A stretch of 6,425 nucleotides of DNA, taken from Acidaminococcales bacterium. GTDB taxonomy: Bacteria > Bacillota > Negativicutes > Acidaminococcales > JAISLQ01. Position 1 is the first letter of the stretch, and each line of letters starts with the position of its first letter. The notes below the pieces were generated by a model. That model was not told where the DNA came from. It saw only the letters and a list, made by a program, of their open reading frames with translations, and did not search any database. This document shows positions 5,660 to 6,425 of this stretch, one piece after another. The position numbers and the translations under genes were made by a program. The stretch spans positions 1 to 6,425 of the forward strand of contig JAISPA010000160.1 of NCBI GenBank assembly GCA_031275255.1. The letters run 5' to 3'.

Positions 5660-6425
5660 AGTTATCAAATCCGATTCTGTGGAAGAAGGGCGCCTTTTCG
5701 CCGTTGAATTGCCGGAAGACGCTTTTTCCGCGGATGTCAGCGATAACGGCGAAGTTGATTACTTGCGTTTTTTCACGGAGCCGGCAGGCGTTAAACCCGC
5801 CGGCGAGGACGAATACAAAAAGTATTATATAGATACAAACGAAAAATCAGCAGGCGGCCCGGGCGAAGCGGAACAGACGCCGGAGGAGGACGCCGGGGAA
5901 AAACCTGAAGACGCCGAAGACGCGCCCGGCGGCTTGCTTGCGGCGGCGGTTGCAGAGCGCGTCCCGCCGGACGAAAAAGCGCAGAAGATAATCGCGCTGG
6001 CCGAAGAAAAAGCCGGGAAAATTTTAGAAAACGCCAGGCGGGAAGCGGAAAGTATGCGGATGAAGCTGGCGGCGGAAATATCCGAGGGAGAAGTAAAAAA
6101 AGAACAGGCCAAAAACATCGCGACCGATATAGTGGAAGATGCCAACGCCGAGGCCGGCCGCCGGCTTGCGCAAGCCGGGGAAAAAGCGCGGGAGCTGTTT
6201 GAAGAGGCCAAAGCCGGCGGGCAGGCCGAGGGATTTAAGGCAGGCAAGGATGAAGGGTACAAACAAGGTCTGGAAAAAGGGATGGAAGAAGGAAAGCTGG
6301 CCGGGCGCGAGGACGGCAAAAAAGAAGGACTGATTGCCGGAGAAGCGGCCGGAAGGGCCGAGGGTATAGAAAGCGCGCGCCGGGAAATGGCCGGCCAACT
6401 GGCCGAAGCCACGCAAAAAGCTAAG
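5652..6425 (+). CDS. fliH: Flagellar assembly protein FliH, N-terminal part (3' end outside window)
   Basis: FliH is the cytoplasmic regulator and stator of the flagellar export ATPase FliI; it links FliI to the export gate and is related to the b and delta subunits of ATP synthase. The frame is open for 258 codons to the window edge with no stop. The start is TTG 5652, inside the fliG 3' end, with AAGGGAGA (5636-5643) 8 bases upstream; no ATG in this frame lies near. The N-terminus MPKVIKSDSV resembles the short conserved VIKS motif of Firmicute FliH. An acidic, probably disordered stretch lies at about 64-94. From about 106 the protein is a charged helix or coiled coil. Residues 186-242 carry the FliH hallmark, an A-xxx-(G-xxx)n-A repeat with thirteen glycines. 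The FliI-binding C-terminal domain lies beyond the window. Identification rests on position after fliG and on the glycine repeat. Confidence 0.92.
   Translation, partial: MPKVIKSDSVEEGRLFAVELPEDAFSADVSDNGEVDYLRFFTEPAGVKPAGEDEYKKYYIDTNEKSAGGPGEAEQTPEEDAGEKPEDAEDAPGGLLAAAVAERVPPDEKAQKIIALAEEKAGKILENARREAESMRMKLAAEISEGEVKKEQAKNIATDIVEDANAEAGRRLAQAGEKARELFEEAKAGGQAEGFKAGKDEGYKQGLEKGMEEGKLAGREDGKKEGLIAGEAAGRAEGIESARREMAGQLAEATQKAK
6207..6377 (+). repeat. Coding repeat: thirteen glycines in GxxxG register in FliH
   Basis: In fliH, glycine codons fall at every fourth position from residue 190 to residue 238 (13 glycines, 12 consecutive GxxxG steps). Alanines at 186 and 242 bound the run in the same register. 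The residues between are mostly Lys, Glu and Ala. The repeat is at the protein level: glycine codons vary (GGA, GGC, GGG, GGT) and no long DNA repeat is present. Glycine-repeat segments of this form are known in FliH and are thought to mediate helix-helix packing of the FliH dimer. Confidence 0.9.

Noticed and set aside
5825..6412. 195-codon Ser/Ala/Pro-rich open frame on the - strand at the right end
   Set aside because: It is the antisense shadow of the Glu/Ala/Gly-rich fliH, and its low complexity is explained by that.

Overview
The window is a stretch of chromosome from a motile member of the Firmicutes (Bacillota). The gene order, with a XerC-type recombinase, codY, then flgB-flgC-fliE-fliF-fliG-fliH, is the head of the classic fla/che operon as known from Bacillus and from many Clostridia and Negativicutes. 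CodY is confined to this phylum, so the phylum call is firm. The CodY sequence looks more clostridial than bacillar, and the moderate GC content would fit Clostridia or Negativicutes, but I cannot name a genus. All genes are on the + strand.

Layout. Positions 1-452 hold the C-terminal half of a tyrosine recombinase (xerC/codV), cut by the window edge just after its first catalytic arginine. CodY (520-1299) follows after 67 bases. The protease genes hslV and hslU, which sit between these two in Bacillus, are absent. A non-coding stretch of about 350 bases (1300-1650) contains inverted repeats, a good sigma-A-type extended -10 promoter (1561-1590) and a weak candidate CodY box. The flagellar operon then runs without a break: flgB (about 1651-2097), flgC (2114-2548), fliE (2574-2876), fliF (2918-4621), fliG (4646-5659) and fliH (5652 to beyond the right edge). 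fliH overlaps the end of fliG and starts with TTG.

How the genes work together. FliF forms the membrane MS ring. FliE joins it to the proximal rod made of FlgB and FlgC. FliG sits under FliF as the rotor part of the switch. FliH regulates the export ATPase FliI that feeds subunits through this base. CodY is the nutrient-sensing repressor of stationary-phase genes and represses motility genes in Bacillus subtilis, so its position just upstream suggests local nutritional control.

I found no undescribed system; the region is a conserved housekeeping and flagellar locus. The points most worth a second look are: a CodY whose GTP-contact residues appear substituted; the loss of hslVU from its usual place; a FliH with thirteen glycines at exact four-residue spacing; and a flgB start that appears to be a TTG served by a G-rich ribosome binding site also used by flgC.
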